DNA of 64,000 bases from Planctomycetaceae bacterium (lineage in GTDB: Bacteria > Planctomycetota > Planctomycetia > Planctomycetales > Planctomycetaceae). Made by a program: the position numbers and the translations under genes. A model generated the notes under the pieces. It was not told the DNA's origin, did not search any database, and was given only the letters and a program-made list of their open reading frames with translations. Below, piece by piece: positions 1-15,000 of the stretch; within the stretch, counting starts at the first letter, position 1, and every line of letters begins with the position of its first letter. The DNA lies in NCBI GenBank assembly GCA_021732415.1, contig JAKFVC010000057.1, positions 86,014 to 150,013 on the forward strand, written 5' to 3'.

Positions 1-2
1 GT

Positions 3-3000
3 CACCTGCCGGCAGTCGGATCGCTGACGACAATGGCCTTCCCACCGCTGGGAACCGCGGCCAGCGCCTCACGCTTCCTCAGTTCCTCATTCCGCTTGAT
101 TCCCCTCGGCGATATAAATGGCGACGGTGTGGCCGACATCGGCCGCGAGGCTGTGGAATCGACCGATGCCTTCCAGGAGGGGCAATCCCAATACCATCGG
201 GTCGCGCATGTCTTCTTCGGTGGTCCAGAGGCGATGACCTCGACCTGGCTGGACGTTCCAGATCTCGTTGTGGAAACCGGCGTCCCGGCTTATTCGGGCT
301 ACGTTCCCAACTTCTACTATGGGCAACCCGACTTCTTTGGAGCGGTAGGAAATGTGAACGGCGACATGTCGAATGGACGTCCGGTGATGGACTTCGCCAT
401 CACCGACGATGTCGGCGGGCGCCGTACGCATGTCTTGCTGGGTGGACTGACAGCCACGACTTTCGTTTCGACATCTGTGGGTGATCTCGACAACCGGTAC
501 ATTTACGAGCTGGCGACTCCCCTGACCGAACTGCCGATTTCCACACTACCCGGTGTCCACATTGCCGACACGAGTCACGCTCCGCACATCTCTGATGCCG
601 TGGGTCTGGAAGGCACGACTCCGACCGATATCGGCGGCACCAATCTGCTGGCCACGGCACGAACGGTCGGCGACGTCAATGGGGACCGCATTCCCGACTG
701 GATGTTTACGGGTGCTACGCGCAGTTACCTGATTTACGGTCCGGTCGATCTGACGACGGTCGTCGACATTGCCGACCGGGCGGACGTGATCATTAGCCAC
801 GACTCGCTCGGGGTATCGGTTGAAGGCTTCGGCAACATTGACGGTGATTCCAACGGAATTGATGATCTGGCGTTCGTCTTCCAGTCGGGCAACACTTATC
901 TCGTGAATGTTGTCTGGGGCGCAGCGACACTGCCGCGATACCTGGGTCTGGACTCGGCGGCTCGACAGATCGACCTGACCGGTTCACGCTGGTCCGACGG
1001 TACCAGCTTCACGTCCGTACGCCTCCTCAACTGGAACGGTGACGGACACGCGGATGTGGCCGCCCTGCGCAACGGCGTGACGACCAAGGCGGCTGTCTTC
1101 TCTGGTGCCCAACTGACGTCGGCTCCTGTCGCTCTCGGTCTGGCTGACGCGCTGACCTACATCTATGACGCCGAATTCACACATGATCAGCGGGGCTTGA
1201 CGGCAGGCGATTTCAATGGTGACGGGCTGGACGACTTGCTATTCGTGGATCGAACAACCAACGAACTTCATCTCGTGCGCGGCCGGCCCGGTGCGGCCCT
1301 CCAATCGGTCACCCTGCGAACCAGCAGCGATCCCGCCACGTCGACCAGAATCCTGGCAATTTCCAGCTTGCAGGTGGGGTACACACTGCGGAACGTGTCG
1401 ACATTAGGCGATGTGAATCGGGATGGATTCGACGATTTCGCCGTAACCTATGCGACAGCCAATGGCCTGGGGCGCGAGCTGTCGATCTACCTGGGGGGCG
1501 TGGGCCGCATCCCGGCCAGTCCGCGGACGCTGACGCGGCCCTCCACAACCTCGACTGGTATCGGCGTCGAACTGACGCCCACGGCAGGTGACTTCGACGG
1601 TGATGGCCAGATCGATCTGGCCGTTTTGGAGACCACGTCCGCCCAGTCGGCCCTGGCGGGCGGGACCGTGCATGTCTTCTGGTCCCTCTCTAATCTCCCG
1701 ACCGCCACCAAGACCCCCTTGGCATCGTCGGCGGTCAAGATCGCCAGCGGCGGAGTTTCCGGAATTGTCGATCGTCTCGCCACCGGTCCACGCCTGGATT
1801 TCAATCACGATGGACTCGATGACTTGTTCCTCGGTTCCAGCAACGTTGACAGCTTTAATGGCGGAGTGAACCCGGATGCGGGTCGTGTCTATTTTGTGCC
1901 CGGGGAACGTCGCAGCCGGCTTCCGGCGAACTACAATTTCGAAATCCTGGCCAATCGCACCATCACTGGCTCGGGGGATTACCTGGTCGACCGAGCGTTG
2001 GGTCACCCCGAGGACTTCCGCGATGCGGACGCCGATTTCGACGGGCTGCTGGATACAAACTTCTACACCCTGGATGCGGGTGAAACCGAGCGTTGGTATC
2101 GCTTCACCACGTTGGGCGACGGACTGCCTGGAAACTTCCTGGGGGTCACGCCGGATGCCCAGTCGCTGCTGATTCGTCCCTCCGCGACGGGAGCCTTGCA
2201 ATATACCGTCGGCGGCGTGGGGCCCGTGCAGGCCCTCAATTTGTCCTCGTTCTTCTTCTCCACTCCGTCCCAACCGGGCGGGCTGGACCTGGACCTCGCG
2301 GCGCTGTTGGCTTATCGCGACGATCCGCTGGGATACCTGGCCACGCTGAATCTCGACTACACCGCGTCTCCGGGACGACAGCCAGACCACGCCTCGCTGC
2401 AACAGACTGCGATCATCGATGGCCGAGTCTATTTTGTGGGTTCCAGCGGCCAGTTCGGCACGGACAGCGTGTGGCGAACTGCCGGTACTGCCGTGACTAC
2501 AGAGGAGACTTTTGCTCTTTATAACGCCTCGACGTTAACCGCTGTCGGCTCGAACTTGTTCTTTACCGCGGATGGATTCCTGCATGAGTACCACCCCGAT
2601 CTACAGTTCACCTCGCTGGTGAACGGAGTGCTGCAGGTAATCCACCCCGTGGCAGCCAATGGCCAGCTCTATTTTGCGGCTCAAGAGAATCGCCGTCTCT
2701 ACTCCATTGCTCCCGCGGCCACAGAGTTCGCCGACGTGCCCATCGCGGTGACTGTACCTGCCGCTGCCGATGCCTTTGTCACCGGAGTGGACTCAACCGC
2801 GAATGTGACCATCAATGGCGAATCCGTCCTGGTCGCTGTCGGTCGCGATTTGACGCCGGACGGCAATATCATCGCAGGCAGTACTGCCGTCTGGCTCGTC
2901 AACAACGGCACCCCTGATCACGCGGTCAAACTGACTTCATCCACAGGGGCCATTAACCAGCTCACGCCCAGCTCGCTTAATGGCGGAACGCTCTTTTTCA

Positions 3001-6000
3001 CCATCGGCACTGAATTGTGGAAGTCGGACGGAGTCGGGACGCAATTGGTAGCGGACATCGGGTCAGCGCCCGGTGAACTCGTGGATGTCGGCGGAAAGCT
3101 GTTCTTCGTAGCCAATCAGAAGATGTTCGTCAGCGACGGTACTTTGTCTGGAACGCAGGAGGTCTTCGCCAACACTGACAACACGCAGGCGGTGCAGAAT
3201 CCGTCACATCTGGCCAATTTCAATGGCCGCCTGCTGTTGTCAGCGGGAAGTGATGCGGAACCCTGGATGTACGATCCGACTCAGCCGGTCAATCGCCCGC
3301 AGCTGCTGAAGAATCTGCTGAACCCGGGCGCTTCAAGCCCCCGCTCCTTTACCGTCGTGGGCAATGTCGCCTATTTCGTCGCGACGGACAGCGGCGGCAT
3401 CGATCAACTGTTCCGGACAGACGGCACGGGGTCGGGTACGGTTCTCATTAACAACGGCAATCCCTTGCGGGGTAGTCTTGACGGCCTGACCGCGTTGAAC
3501 GGCGACCTGTTGTTGACTTCGTCCGCCGATCAGCGGGTGGAGTTGCGTAAAGTCGCTGCGGGCTCTGCCACCGCAGTGGCCGTCCGGGACGACCTGGGCG
3601 CGACCGTGACGGTCGAAGTGTTTGCCGACGAGGCTCACGGCAACGTGACCATGGATGCCGGCGACGAACTCCTGGTTCCCGCCCAGACCGTCACCGTGAG
3701 CGCCACATCGGGACTGCTCTCGGTCGATCTGTCGGCTGCGGTGCGTGAAGCCCTGCGTCGCGGACTCACGCGGATCGGGGTGCGACTGACCTCTACTGAC
3801 AATCAAACTTCATTCAGCGTTCGTTCGTCATTCGGTGGGACCGTCCCCGGTGCCGGACGGACGGGGTTGGTGGTCACCCCGCAACATGCGGGAGCGACTC
3901 AACAGGGCGTGCTGCTCGATGTGTACGATCGACACGGCGGCATCCTGGCAGAACGGCAGTCGGTCGTGGACCTGCGGGCCTTTGATGCAGGGACCTACTA
4001 CGTTCGCGTCCATACGCCCGCCGGCCAGGCCGCACCGACAGCGGCCTTGCCGTTCACGCTGACTGTCGCGGCGCCTGCCGCCGGACAGACCCGAGCCATC
4101 TTCAGCGATCCCGATCGTGACGAACTGCATGGCGGGGACGGAGCCGACCGCCTGATTGGCAACGCTGACATCGATCGGCTGTTCGGAGATTCGGGCAGCG
4201 ACAGTTTCATTGCCGATCCCGGTGAAGTCCGTGACTACTCGGAATCCGAGGCCGATCAATCGTTAAGTCTGCCGCCCACTTCGGAACAAGGTCCGACACT
4301 CAAGTCGATACTCGATCCTGTCGTCGCAATTCCTGATTCAGACCTGCGTGCGGCCCTGGGGGCCGCGCTGGGATTGCCGGTTACCATTCGCTATGACGGC
4401 ACGACGCAGCTGGGAGCGCCCATTCACTCCAGCGATCTCGCAGAAATTTCACGCCTGGACCTGAGTCACCGTGGAATCGTGAGCCTGGCAGGATTGGAAC
4501 ACGCGGTCAATCTGCGAGAACTCAATCTCAACGACAACCTGATCAGCGATCTGTCCCCCTTGCAAAAGGGACGGCAGACCACGGGCGACAACGTCGGCGC
4601 CGAGATCGGTACCGCACAATTGCGAACGTTGACCTTCGACAATAACCGCATTCACGACCTGTCCCCGTTGCGGCTGCTGACGCGTTTGGAATCGATCAGC
4701 GGCGACAACAACGGCGTGTTCGATCTCGCGCCCCTCGCCGGACTGACCGAGCTGCGGTTCGTCAGCTTCGATCAACTCCGTTCCGGCGTGTTCGACACGT
4801 CGTTTGACTCGGACGGAATTAAAGTGCTGTCACTGAGTGCCGGGGACGACTCGGTCCGACGGCTGCTGATACAACCCGATGGCAAGCTGATCCTGGTCGG
4901 ATCTGTGGATTACGGCGAAGCAGCGGTGGTCCGGCTGTTGCCAGATGGCAGCCTCGATAAGTCCTTCTCCGAAGACGGAAAGACGACGGTCACATTTGGT
5001 CTCGGTACCTTTACGCAGCTCAATGACGCAGTCCTGCAACCCGATGGCAAGCTGGTGCTGGTGGGAGAAACCAGCGTGGGGTCGGGGATCGCGGTCTTCC
5101 GTCTGAATGCCGACGGCAGCCTGGATACCACGTTTAATGGTGTTGGCAGTCGAGCCCTGTCGATTCCCACGGCCAATTATGCAACCGCCTACGGAGTCAC
5201 TCTCGATACTCACGGCAGGATCATCCTGGCCGGCACCGCGTCGCTCGACCTGAATGATCAATTCGTCATCGTGCGGCTGACACCTGACGGAGCTCCAGAC
5301 GTCAGCTTCGACGCGGACGGGATCAAGCTCCTGTCCCTGGATGTCGGTTCGGACACGGCCGTGGGCGTGGTCACTGAAGGCGACAAGATCGTGGTGGCCG
5401 GGTACTCCATCGATGCGGCCTTTGACTCTAATTTCACGTTCGCCCGGCTGCTCTCTGACGGTCAACTTGACGCATCGTTCGGTGTCGTTGGCAAGCTGAT
5501 CGTTCCCATCGGATACAACGACGAGACCACAGCTACTCGGCTGGTCCAGCAGGCCGATGGGCAGCTGGTTCTCGTGGGATATGTTTACGACGCCGTGACG
5601 GGGTTCGATTTCGCCGCAGTCCGGATCAGCCCCAACGGCACGCTCGACACGTCGTTTGGTGACAACGGTCGGGTGACAATTCCCGTTTCCGCCAGCAGCG
5701 GTTTCGATTTCGCCCGTGATGTGGTGGCGCTGCCTGATGGAAAACTGGCGATCGTCGGGGAGTCGGTACTGGGTAACGATTTCGAGTTCTCGACGATTCG
5801 ACTCAATCCGGACGGGACACTCGACACCACTTTCCGCGGCGATGGAAAATTTATTATCACGACTGCCGTAGATGCTGCATCAGCGGCAAGCGCAGCGGCA
5901 CTCGATCCCGTCGGGCGGCTGTTCATCGGGGGAGTGTCATCCGTCGCCAACAATCCGACCAGGGCGGCCCTCGTCAGTCTCAATCTGGGATGGGGAATCT

Positions 6001-9000
6001 CGGGACTCGATCCGTTACGCAACCTACCCGACCTCGAAGTTGTCAGCTTGCAAGGAAACCACATTGGTGATCTGGCACCTCTGGCCGGGGCCGAGTCTCT
6101 GCAGCAACTGATTCTCGATCGCAATCATGTCAGCGACCTGCAAGCCCTGACCAGCGTCCGGATCGTCGATAATGGCGATGTTGGTCATTCCGAGTTTTCC
6201 GAACCGACAGCCGGAACGTGGCTGGGTGATCAGAATCCCAATGCCGTGGACGGCGACTATCGCTTCCATGCACCGATCGTCCCCTATCTCGACGCCACCG
6301 ATGGCCACCTGGTGGTCCCGGTCGCGACAACTCAGTGGCAGTTCGACGGACTTGAACCAGGTGCCACCTATGCGATCTACGTCACGTGGCCGGAGTTTGA
6401 CAACCGCAGTTCCACTGTACAATACACCCTCTCCACGGCGGATTCGAACGGCGTAACGGTACTGCTCGCAACGCAGCCGGGCCTCGTCAATCAACGTCTG
6501 GCACCCGTCGGTGACGCGTTCTGGGGACGACCCTGGCAGCGTCTATCGAATTACCTGGTCGCTACGCCCGCAGAAGGCCAGTACGCTGCAAGCGGTCTGC
6601 GGATCTCCGTGACCGCGAGAACGGATGGCACGGTGGCGGTGGACGGAGTCCGTCTGGTCCGTATCGATCCTGCAACGGGACTGCCCGTTCCAGGACTTCC
6701 GAACTTGGAACACGTTGATCTCACCGGCAACCCCCTCAACAACCTCGCGCAGGAAGCTATCCTGGTCGGTCCAGCTGCGGACCCGCGGCAACTGTTTGAT
6801 AACTCCCACACGGTCGTCCTGACCGACGCCAATTTGCATCGGCCAACTTTTGTTGGCCCGCTGCAGTCACACACGGCGAGCAACCTGTCGTCCATTTATG
6901 AGTACCCCGCAGTCTTCGATCTAGACGATGGCGACCTGGCAATTGTCGCCACCAGCGATCACGAAGCCGTCAACAGCTCCCACGGTTCGCTGGAGTTCAA
7001 TGACACCATTGCCGTCATGCCCAACGACGTGCTCAACGGGCTCTCCAGCCTGACCTTGGAGTTCTGGTTCCGCACTACGACGGACCACGAAGTCACGTTC
7101 CTGAGCTCTGCTCGCAGCGATAACACCAACTATTTCGGACTCGGAATGTACCAGGAGGGGAATACGAAGTTCTTCGTTTACGCTGGTGACGGGTCAGTTA
7201 CGCTCCAGGAGTTTGACTATTCCAATGTCGCGTCACAGCTCAATGATGGAACATGGCATCATTTGGCGCTGGTTCGCGACAGCGGTGCGTCGCTGCTGGG
7301 TCTGTATCTCGACGGGTACTCATTAGGAGCAAAATTCCTGGCGTTGCCGACTCTGTCGGGCATCAACGGCATTGTTCTCGGGCAGGATCAAGACGCGGTG
7401 CTCGGTGGATATGACTCGCAGCAATCCCTCGTGGGGGGCCTCGATGAGTTGCGCGTGTGGAGCGTACCGCGTACCGAGCTCGAGCTTCTGGAGTCTCGGC
7501 AACGCAGTCTCCCGACCAGCACTCCCGGGTTGAGCGCCGGCTACACGTTTGAAAACATCACTGCCAATTCCGCGGCCGATTCCAGCGGCCACAGCTACAA
7601 CTTGACGTTGGGCGATGCGACCGGCGGCGCTGCAAATCAACGCGGCGCTGCCCACGGGCTGAACTCATCCCCGTTCCTGGTGAGTACCCCGGGCGTCCGG
7701 ACTTCTCTGGAGAACGGACTAATAAGAGTCGAGGCGATTGCCGGCTTTATTGGCACGGCGCGCGTCACCGTCACAGCCTACGACGGATCGACTGACCTTC
7801 CCGGTCAACCTGCCGGTCGTTCCAACTCACACAGCTTTACAGCGACGTTCTACCCGAATCGGGTTACCGAATTGATGGGGCTGCAAACTGTAGGGGCCGC
7901 CCTGTTGCAGGGGCACGCTATTGATGCCGCGATGGGAGAAGGCATTGAAGGGCGTGAAATCTACCTGGATCTTAACAAGGATGGCCTGCGACAGTCGAAC
8001 GAACCATCGACGCTGACGGATGCTGCTGGCTACTATGAATTCCCGAATCTGCCCGTATTGGGTTTTGGTAATTTCTATCAAGTGGCTCAGGTTCGCGATC
8101 CCGCCTGGCATACTTTACCATTGATCAATCAGGTAACTGCGGAACCGGATCAAGATCCCGGATTGTATCAGTATGTCGCGTATGCCTACGACGTCTACAA
8201 TCTGGACTTCCCGTCAGTTCGAGTCGTCGAAATCGGCCAGGACCGCGAGGTAATCGAAGGGTCATTGGTTCAAATTTCCGCGACAGTGACTGACCCCAAT
8301 CCGCACATCGATTCACAGCTGACTTATGAATGGTCTGTCGCCCCTCCGGCCGGCTATACCGGCCCGGCGATTGTGGGTGCCACGACACCGACGTTCCAAT
8401 TCATCGCCCCCGACGATGGCGTGTTCCTGGTGACGCTGACGATTACCGATATCAACGATGGCAGCCGCGTCTACAGCGATACCTTCCGGGTGTTGGTGCT
8501 GAATGCGGCTCCACAGCTCAGTACGGGGGGCACGCGGTTCGTCAACGAGGGCCAGGCTGTCGAATTCGACTTGGCCACGATGTACTCTGATCCCGGCGTG
8601 CTCGACACCATTCCATCCGCCCAGTCAATCCAGTGGCAATTGTACGGACCCGCGGGGGAACTGCTGGCGGGCGAGGATGGGACAGCCTTCTCCTTTATCC
8701 CTGCGGATCAGGGAACTTATACCTTAATGCTGACTGTGGTTGATAAGGACGGCGGCGAATCTCAAGTGTCAGTTCAGATTCAGGCCGCGAATACCTCGCC
8801 CGAGGTCGCCATTGTCGGAGCTCCCGCGGGCAGTGCCGAAGGATCAGAGATTACACTCACCAGCACCGTCCAGGACGCGGGAATGTTCGACTCCCCGACA
8901 CTCCTGTGGACTGTAACCAAGCAACGCGGCCTATCTCCCGCCACACTCTATGCGAGTGCGACGACCAGCAGCCTGGAGTTCACGCCCGATGACGATGGAA

Positions 9001-12000
9001 CCTATGTCGTCCAACTCGTCGCGACTGACAAGGATGGTGCGGCAACTACCGTGACCAAGACCATCACCGTCGAGAACGTGGCGCCCGCTGGAGTCGACCT
9101 TGGGCTTAACCGCTCAGTAGACGAAGGTGCTCTAGTGACTCTGTTGGTGCCGACGATTACGGACGCCTTGGCTGATCTCGCAAATCTGACCTACGCCTGG
9201 CAGGTCGTGGCCTCCAATGGCCAGGTGATACCGAGTGCGACGCCCCAGACTTTTTCATTCATCGTACAGGACAATGGAGCATACACGGTAACCCTGACTG
9301 TGACTGACAAGGATGGAGGCCAGACCAGTGATTCGCTGCTCGTGACGGCCGCTAATCTGGCTCCACAGTCAGTGACCGCAGCCGGACCGTACGTTATTGC
9401 CGAAGGAGATTCCTTGACCGTGCTGGCATCCGCGACTGATCCCGCCGATGCTCACGACCCGCTGACTCCCACCTGGGACCTTAACGGTGATGGCCTCTTC
9501 GGCGATGAAGCTGCCGGAACTGTCAACGGATTCGGTGTCACGTGGACCTGGTCCCAACTCGCCACGCTCGGCATCAACAATGGGACCGCCGATGGCACAA
9601 ACTATGAAATGCATGTGCGATTCTCCGACGGAGATGGGGGCGTGACCACTTCGGCCGTGGCGTCATTGACCATCGTCAATACGCCACCCACCGCGGTGTT
9701 GACGATCCCGGGAATCACGTTTGATTCCAACCAGACATCACAACCGATCGCGGAGGGAACTCTATTAACGATCAGCGATCCGCCACTCGATCCGGGCATC
9801 GAGACATTTACCTACGCCTGGGTCATCAGCCTCAACGATGAAGTTGTCGCCACCAGCGACCTCGAATCCTTCCAGTTTACCCCATTCCGGGAAGGGCTTT
9901 ATACGCTCGACCTCACAGTTACCGACAGCGACGGTGGGGTGGGCACGCTCCGTCGGCAGCTCCTGATCATTAATGTCGCTCCCACCCTGCTCAACGCACC
10001 GACTCAATCCGCCGTGTTGATGCAACCCTTCACATTGACCGGTCAGTTCATCGATCCGGGAAGGGATTTCTGGCGCGGCACGGTCGATTTTGGAGATGGA
10101 ACGGTCGCGAACCTCGTGATCGATGCGGAACACCACTCCTTCAGTGTCGATCACGTTTACTCCAGTTTCCCGATCCACGATCCGATCGTGACCGTGTACG
10201 ACTTCGAAGAAGGCGGCTCGGGTGGACAAAACACGCGCACATATGATGTTGAACTGTCCAATCCGAATGTCGCGCCGACAATCACGACCATTAATTCCCA
10301 ATCCACCCGCGAAGATCTCGGACTGGCGGTATCGTTTACCGTGAGTGACCTGGAAACCGCGCCAGGCCGATTGCGAGTCACCGCTGCATCGATCGACAAT
10401 CCCACGTTATTCTCCGCGGACAATCTGGTGCTCGTGGGTGACAGTGGCGAACGGATTCTGTACCTGCTACCCGCTGCGAATCGCTCCGGGACTGCGACGA
10501 TCGAATTAACGGTATCTGATGCGGGGGTCGACGACATTTTCGCCACGGCGGATGACCTCTCCGTCACGACCCGCTTCGCCGTGACTGTCACAGCCGTTAA
10601 TGACGCACCGATCCGGACCGCCGGGGCCACCCAACAGGTCTTCCTCCTGGAAGATTCTGCACTGACCGGGCTCAATCTCGACTTCTTGAGTTATGCCGCC
10701 GGGGGCGGAGCCGATGAAGCCGGCCAAACACTCAGCTACCGTGTCACGTCACTACCAGCGGCATTGGGGCAAGTCTACCTCGCCGACGGCACCACGCCCG
10801 TGATCAGCGATACAAATTACACCCTGGCCCAAATCCGCGGCTTCCGCTTCTTGCCCGCCGCCAATGCTTTCGGTAACGCCCAACTAGAATTTACTGTACG
10901 CGACAGCGGCGGTGTCGCCAACGGCGCCAGTGATACCCTGGTGGAGACACTCGCCATCAGCATTACGGGGATCAACGACGCGCCCACGTTCAACATGCCG
11001 TCCACGCTTGATGTCTCGGAAGGAACTGGTGCAGCCACCGTCACGGGCTGGATTACCGACAGCACACCCGGTCCCGGCGAATCATCCCAGGGTCTTTCCT
11101 TCATCGTCACCACGGACAACGATGCCTTCTTTGCCGTTTTGCCCACAATTTCTGCAACCGGCACCTTGTCCTTCACTCTCGCTGCCAATGCCAGTGGAAA
11201 TGTGCAGCTCACCGTCCGGGCCCAGGATAATGGCGGCACCGCCAACGGCGGGGTCGATCTCAGCCTACCACGCACGGCCATTCTCTCCGTCACCTCGAAC
11301 AACCCGCATCCGCCACAGATCACCTCCCCCAGTGCCGCCACAGTTGCCGAGAATACCTCGACAACGACCGTGATCCTGGATGTCAACGCCGTCGATCTCG
11401 ATCTCCCGGCACGGACGATCGCGTATGCGTTGTCCGGTGATGACGCCGCTCGATTCTCCATCAATGCCACGACCGGCGAGATTCGCTTCCTCGGTTCCCC
11501 TGACTTCGAGCATCCCACTGACGCCAACGCCAACAATGTTTACGAACTGACCGTCACCGCCACGGAAAACAGCACTCCCGCGCGCAGCACATCGCAGCAG
11601 TTGACCATCACCGTCACGGACCTCAACGACAACCCGCCCGTCAGCACCTCGGCCAGTGCCGTTCAGGTCGCCGAGAATACCACCGCCAGCAGCGTCATTC
11701 TCGATGTCAACGCCACCGACGCCGATCTGCCCGCACAGGCACTCACCTACACCCTGTCAGGGCCCGACGCCGCACGATTCTCCATCGATGCCGCCACCGG
11801 CGAGATCCGATTCCTGACCGCACCCGACTTCGAACAGCCCACCGATGTCGGATCCGACAATGTCTATAACGTCACCCTCTCTGTAGCTGACAATGGCTCG
11901 CCGATTCAGACGACCACCCGCGCGTTGACCATCACCGTCACCGCCGCCAATGACAATGCTCCCGTCATCACTTCCGTCGGCAATTCGGCGCAGGTCGTCG

Positions 12001-15000
12001 AGAACACCTTGTCGAGTTCGGTAATCCTGGATATCAACGCCACCGACGCCGATTCACCGGCACAATCGCTGACCTACAGCCTGGCTGGTGCGGATGCCGC
12101 TCGCTTTACGATTGACTCCGCGACCGGCGAGATTCGATTTGCAACGAGTCCCAATTTTGACAGCCCTGCCGACGCCGGAAATGATAATGTCTATAACATC
12201 GTCGTGACGGTTGCCGACAACGGTTCGCCGGCCCTGTCCACGACCCGTGCGCTGACGATCACGGTCACTGGCGTCAACGACAACGCGCCGGTAATCACTT
12301 CCCCGAGCTCCATCCAGGTCGCGGAAAACACCGCGTCGAGCACCGTGATTCTGGATGTGAATGCGACCGACGGCGACCTCCCCGCACAGCTACTCACTTA
12401 TAGTCTGACCGGCCCGGATGCGGCACGCTTCTCGATCGACCCAGCCACCGGAGAAATTCGCTTCAACAGCTCGCCAGATTTCGAGAACCCCGCCGACGTG
12501 GGAACTGACAATGTTTATAACGTCACCGTCTCAGTGGCTGATAATGGCTCGCCAATTCAGACGACCACCCGCGCGTTGACCATCACTGTCACCGCCGCCA
12601 ATGACAATGCTCCCGTCATCACTTCCGTCGGCAATTCGGCGCAGGTCGTCGAGAACACCTTGTCGAGTTCGGTAATCCTGGATATCAACGCCACCGACGC
12701 TGATTCACCGGCACAATCGCTGACCTACAGCCTGTCTGGTACGGATGCCGCTCGCTTTACGATTGACTCGGCGACCGGCGAGATTCGATTTGCAACGAGC
12801 CCCAATTTTGACAGCCCCACTGACGCCGGAAATGATAATATTTATAACATCATCCTAACGGTTGCGGACAACGGATCGCCGGCCCTGTCCGCGACCCGTG
12901 CGCTGACCATCACGGTCACTGGCGTCAACGACAACGCGCCGGTGATCACCTCCGCGAGCTCCATTCAGATTGCGGAAAATACCGCCTCGAGTACCGTGAT
13001 TCTGGATGTGAACGCGACCGACGGCGACTCCCCCGCGCAACCACTGACTTATAGTCTGAGCGGCCCGGATGCCGCACGCTTCGCGATTGACCCAACCACC
13101 GGCGAAATTCGGTTCCTCAGCCCTCCCGACTTTGAGGCTCCTGCTGATGTTGGAGCCGATAATGTTTATAACGTGACCGTCTCGGTCTCCGATAATCAAT
13201 CTCCCGCCCAGGTCTCGATCAGTGCATTGACGATCACCGTTACGGCGGGGAATGACAATGCCCCCAGTATCAACGGCGGGAGTGCCGCCCAGGTGGCCGA
13301 GAACACCACTACCGGGACTGTCGTTTTCGATGTCAATGCGATTGACATTGATTCGCCCGCGCAATCACTGACTTATAGTTTGTCTGGTGCTGACGCCGCC
13401 CGGTTTACCATCGACTCGGCAACCGGTGAGATCCGGTTTGGCGCCGTTCCTAATTTCGAAGCTCCGGTCGATGTGGGTTCCGACAATGTCTATACGATCT
13501 CGGTTGCTGTCAGCGATAACGGTTCACCGATATTGTCGGCATCACGCACGCTGACGATCACTGTGACACCGGTCAATGACAACGTCCCGGTCATTACAGG
13601 TTCCAGTTCGGTGGCAGTCGCAGAGAACACCGCATCAACCAGCGTCGTACTGGACGTCGATGCCACAGATGCCGACACCCCCGTCCAGTCCTTGAGCTAC
13701 AGTCTCACTGGTGTCGATGCAGCCCGCTTCGTGATCAATTCCGCCACCGGCGAAATCCGATTCGTCACGTCCCCCGATTTCGAGAATCCAGGCGATGTGG
13801 GAAGCGACAATGTCTATAACGTCTCAGTGACGGTCAGCGATAACGGCTCGCCGCCTCAACTGACCTCGCGCAATCTGACTATCACCGTGACGGGAGTCAA
13901 TGACCAGCCGCCGACTATTACCTCTACCGCTTCCACCACGGTTGCTGGCGGCACTCTGGCCGCTACAGTCATCCTGGATGTCAACGCGACTGACGCCGAC
14001 CTGCCCGGACAATCGCTGACTTACAGCCTGTCTGGTGCCGATTCTGCAAAATTCAGTATTAATGGCGCCAGCGGCGAGATTCGCTTCCTAGCCTCACCCA
14101 GCTTCGCGGCTCCCGGCGATGCTAATGGCGACAACGTTTATCTCATCCAGGTCGCGGTCAGCGACGGTCAATTGATCGCCACTCAAGCACTGCAAATCAC
14201 CGTTATCAATCCGAACGTCGCGCCGACAATTTCCTCAGTGAGTAATCAGACCACCAAAGAGGACGTGGCGTTCTCTCTGCCATTGACAGTGAGTGATGTC
14301 GAAACGCCGGCCGGTCAACTGCGGACGACGGCTGCATCGATCGATAACGGACTTCTGTTCCCAGCAGAGAACCTTGTGCTCTCGGGTTCAGGGGGAAATC
14401 GGACCCTGCAACTCACCCCCGCAGCCAATCGCTTCGGCACCGCGACGATCCAATTGACGGTGACTGATGCCGGAGTCGACAACATCTTCGGTACAGCGGA
14501 TGACCTCTCGGCCACGACCAGCTTTACCGTGACCGTAACGGGGATCAACGACGCCCCGACGTTCAACATGCCGTCCACGCTTGATGTCTCGGAAGGAACT
14601 GGTGCAGCCACCGTCACGGGCTGGATTACCGACAGCACACCCGGTCCCGGCGAATCATCCCAGGGTCTTTCCTTCATCGTCACCACGGACAACGATGCCT
14701 TCTTTGCCGTTTTGCCCACAATTTCTGCAACCGGCACCTTGTCCTTCACTCTCGCTGCCAATGCCAGTGGAAATGTGCAGCTCACCGTCCGGGCCCAGGA
14801 TAATGGCGGCACCGCCAACGGCGGGGTCGATCTCAGCCTACCACGCACGGCCATTCTCTCCGTCACCTCGAACAACCCGCATCCGCCACAGATCACCTCC
14901 CCCAGTGCCGCCACAGTTGCCGAGAATACCTCGACAACGACCGTGATCCTGGATGTCAACGCCGTCGATCTCGATCTCCCGGCACGGACGATCGCGTATG

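Noticed and set aside
1404..2402. 332-codon minus-strand open frame under the giant gene
   Set aside because: Composition is that of an antisense GC-rich shadow, with no motif and no ribosome binding site.
10817..11536. Open frames on the minus strand repeated at 14315-15109
   Set aside because: They are antisense shadows of the cadherin-like coding repeats; their similarity simply reflects the 891-bp duplication.
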